A stretch of 17,500 bases of DNA from Cristatella mucedo. Lineage: Eukaryota; Bryozoa; Phylactolaemata; Cristatellidae. The notes beneath the pieces are model-generated. The model ran no database searches, was not told the DNA's origin, and saw only the letters and a program-made list of their open reading frames with translations. Made by a program: the position numbers and the translations under genes. Location of the stretch: NCBI GenBank assembly GCA_009760855.2, contig WPIO01000243.1, forward strand, positions 1 to 17,500, given 5' to 3'. This document shows positions 15,838 to 17,500 of this stretch, one piece after another. Position 1 is the stretch's first letter. Each line of letters opens with the position of its first letter.

Positions 15838-16017
15838 AAAAAAAAATCCTAGCTGATTAAACAGCTTCTTTTTGTATAGCGACAGAAGAGCCTTTACGGC
15901 TATCACCACCGCTTGCAGTGGTGATAAAGAATTGCCCACCGCAGGAATCGAACCCACGACCTCGGGACCGAGGTCGTGAAAGCAACCGCCTTACCTAGTG
16001 TGCCATCACGGCTAGGT
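15838..16017 (-). repeat. tRNA-derived SINE-like element, copy 2
   Basis: Read on the - strand it starts CCTAGCCGTGATGGCAC, has the A box GGTAAGGCGGTT and the B box GGGTTCGATTCCTGCGG, then the same body as copy 1 ending TTTAATCAGCTAGGA plus a T run. The arm between the boxes is a perfect 11-bp pair (15955-15965 with 15968-15978), longer than in copy 1. Confidence 0.85.
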
Positions 16018-16653
16018 TAAATGTGCTGAAGAGCCTTTTTGAGAGGCTCTCCATCAACACCGTTCACATTCTCTTTCCATTTCTTTTTTGGCATTTTATT
16101 TAATGGAAGCAGCCACTTATTTTAAAGGAAATAAAGAAGCGCCAGGAAATGCGCCTTTAAAAGTTAATAATCAGCCTCAGCTTCAGTCGAGAGAGGCAAA
16201 GAGAGAAAGACTGTCAGGCTTGAGGGACGGCAAAAAATGAATGCCGCGCTATTGAACGATGACAATGCAATACACCCACGCTCTTTTGGCGCTTTAGTTT
16301 CCCCCAGCTGGTCTCTTTGGGGTGAAGCCAGCGGAAGGGAAGAGCGTCTTCGGAGGCGTGTCGTGCCGCAAACCCAGCCCTCCACCTGTGCTAAAACGGT
16401 GGGGGCAAGCTCAATCGGCCAGATAATGATTGATATTAAATCATTCGCGATTCCTAAATTTTAACGGCTAGAACCAGATATCGTGCAGCAACTTATGGCC
16501 TGAGCCCCCATAGAAAACAGACGCCGTGTAATGGTGCTTTCGGCGTTGTCAGTGGCATTCGTGCTGATTGAAGCTCTTGGCCGCTTAACTCTTAGCGAAC
16601 TGAATGGCTGTTGCTGAGTGCCTGTAACCCTTCATTGCCTTCAAAAAGAGCTG
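16018..16653. other. Stretch without a recognised feature
   Basis: Frames of about 75 codons on each strand overlap at 16164-16464 without domains. No exon of the ClC membrane domain was recognised on the - strand. Confidence 0.5.
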
Positions 16654-16912
16654 CCTACGCTATGGATATGGACATTTTTATAATAAACTATGAGCTCTCT
16701 TCGTCACTGCCTTGTTCCTGCTACGTTCGGATTACCTGCGCGCACTGGTGCAGCACTTACCAGTCGTTAGCCGTGCTACATGATTAAGCTATTACCAGTA
16801 TTCATCACGTGTCAGTATTCGTCGGCTAAGACTGGCACCCATTACAAGCACTGCATTTGTGGGCCATTTTCTGGCCAAATGTGAAGGTCGCACATCCCGC
16901 TTGTAACATTTG
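16654..16912 (+). repeat. Dispersed repeat family R3, copy c (diverged)
   Basis: It keeps CTATGGATATGGAC, TTGTTCCTGCTAC, ACCTGCGCGCA-TG-TGCAGCAC, TTAGCCGTGCTACA, CAGTATTCGTC and CTTGTAACATTT in order with copies a and b, but is less similar than they are to each other. Confidence 0.65.
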
Positions 16913-17500
16913 ATTTCGGAAGTGTGGGATAACTCGTAAAGAACATTACCAGTCATCTTGCACCAATGCCAATACTGGTGACTTTATCGGTGAACTTTGA
17001 ATCTGAAAGACGGAGTTCTCTTAATTGGCGCGTTTAAGCTATAAACTGGGTGCAATATTTAGCCTTTGAAGGTGGAAGTACCTGCCTGCTGTGCTGAACT
17101 TGGGGATTCAGAAACTTATCCTGCTGAACTTTTGGGAAGTTTGATGCAGTACTCAGCCCGAATGGCGAAGACTATTTTCTTGACCTTTCGCAACCGATGA
17201 AAATATGCTAAGGCTGCGGATGTAACGAGGTGGTACCGGCGACTGAGCCGCATATAGAAATATTTAGATATACTAGTGCGGAAAGTGTGGATGCCCGCTA
17301 GGCAGAGATACGCCGACCTCTGAAGCGTAAGCTTAAAAACGTCCACAGGCAGTGTCAAGGCCAACCAGCGGTGAGTTGAGAGTAGTGCTCGAGACTGCCG
17401 CAAGACTAAAAACTTAGTGCGCCAACAGAACTAGGAGGCTTGAGGAGCTTGCTTGCTACTGGTAATCTAAAAGACGTCGAGGAAGATTAGTTTAGCGCGC
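16913..17500. other. Stretch without a recognised feature
   Basis: A 95-codon - strand frame (17116-17403) shows no ClC helix motif or other domain. No repeats or RNA genes are evident. Confidence 0.5.

Noticed and set aside
17116-17403. 95-codon - strand frame as a membrane exon of the ClC gene
   Set aside because: No ClC helix motif (GSGIP, GKxGPxxH, GxFxP) is present and the hydrophobic pattern does not fit.

Overview
The window looks like animal nuclear DNA. It contains a multi-exon gene with GT/AG introns, tRNA-derived SINE-like copies, long dinucleotide arrays and a decayed LTR retrotransposon. The species cannot be fixed from the sequence. An invertebrate, perhaps a flatworm, is my guess from the style of the retrotransposon and the dispersed repeats, and it is only an inference.

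Left part (1-4449, + strand): a nearly complete Ty3/gypsy-like LTR retrotransposon whose 5' LTR is cut by the window edge. Its order is LTR, gag with zinc knuckles, protease, reverse transcriptase, RNase H, integrase, LTR. It is dead: gag has a premature TGA, and pol has two frameshifts and three stops. The gag-pol junction still holds a textbook -1 frameshift signal: an A AAA AAC slippery site in the gag frame, a 5-nt spacer, an 11-bp stem and a possible pseudoknot.

Middle (4450-8028): mostly non-coding. It holds a ~550-bp pyrimidine-rich tract that runs into a good splice acceptor and a 20-codon open frame ending in TAG (6308-6370), followed by a repeat with a hairpin tail and (ATT)n.

Right part (8029-14861, - strand): the 3' half of a ClC chloride channel gene (ClC-1/2/K type). 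I find six phase-consistent exons and a tentative seventh. E1 and E2 encode the first CBS domain, E3 and E4 a charged linker with an acidic run and two basic kinase-type motifs, and E5 and E6 the second CBS domain. A possible C-terminal exon and an AATAAA signal follow. The membrane-spanning exons must lie beyond 14861, and I could not find them before the window ends. The introns carry SINEs, (CT)n, (GA)n, (GT)n and (TA)n arrays, a degenerate minisatellite, an AT-rich patch and two notable inverted repeats.

Far right (14862-17500): no exon I can recognise. It holds a hairpin-tail repeat, a reverse-strand SINE, an unexplained 97-codon open frame and the third copy of a ~260-bp repeat family that also occurs at 9131 and 12642. 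The window contains one host gene, one dead retroelement and at least three dispersed repeat families. No multi-gene system is visible.
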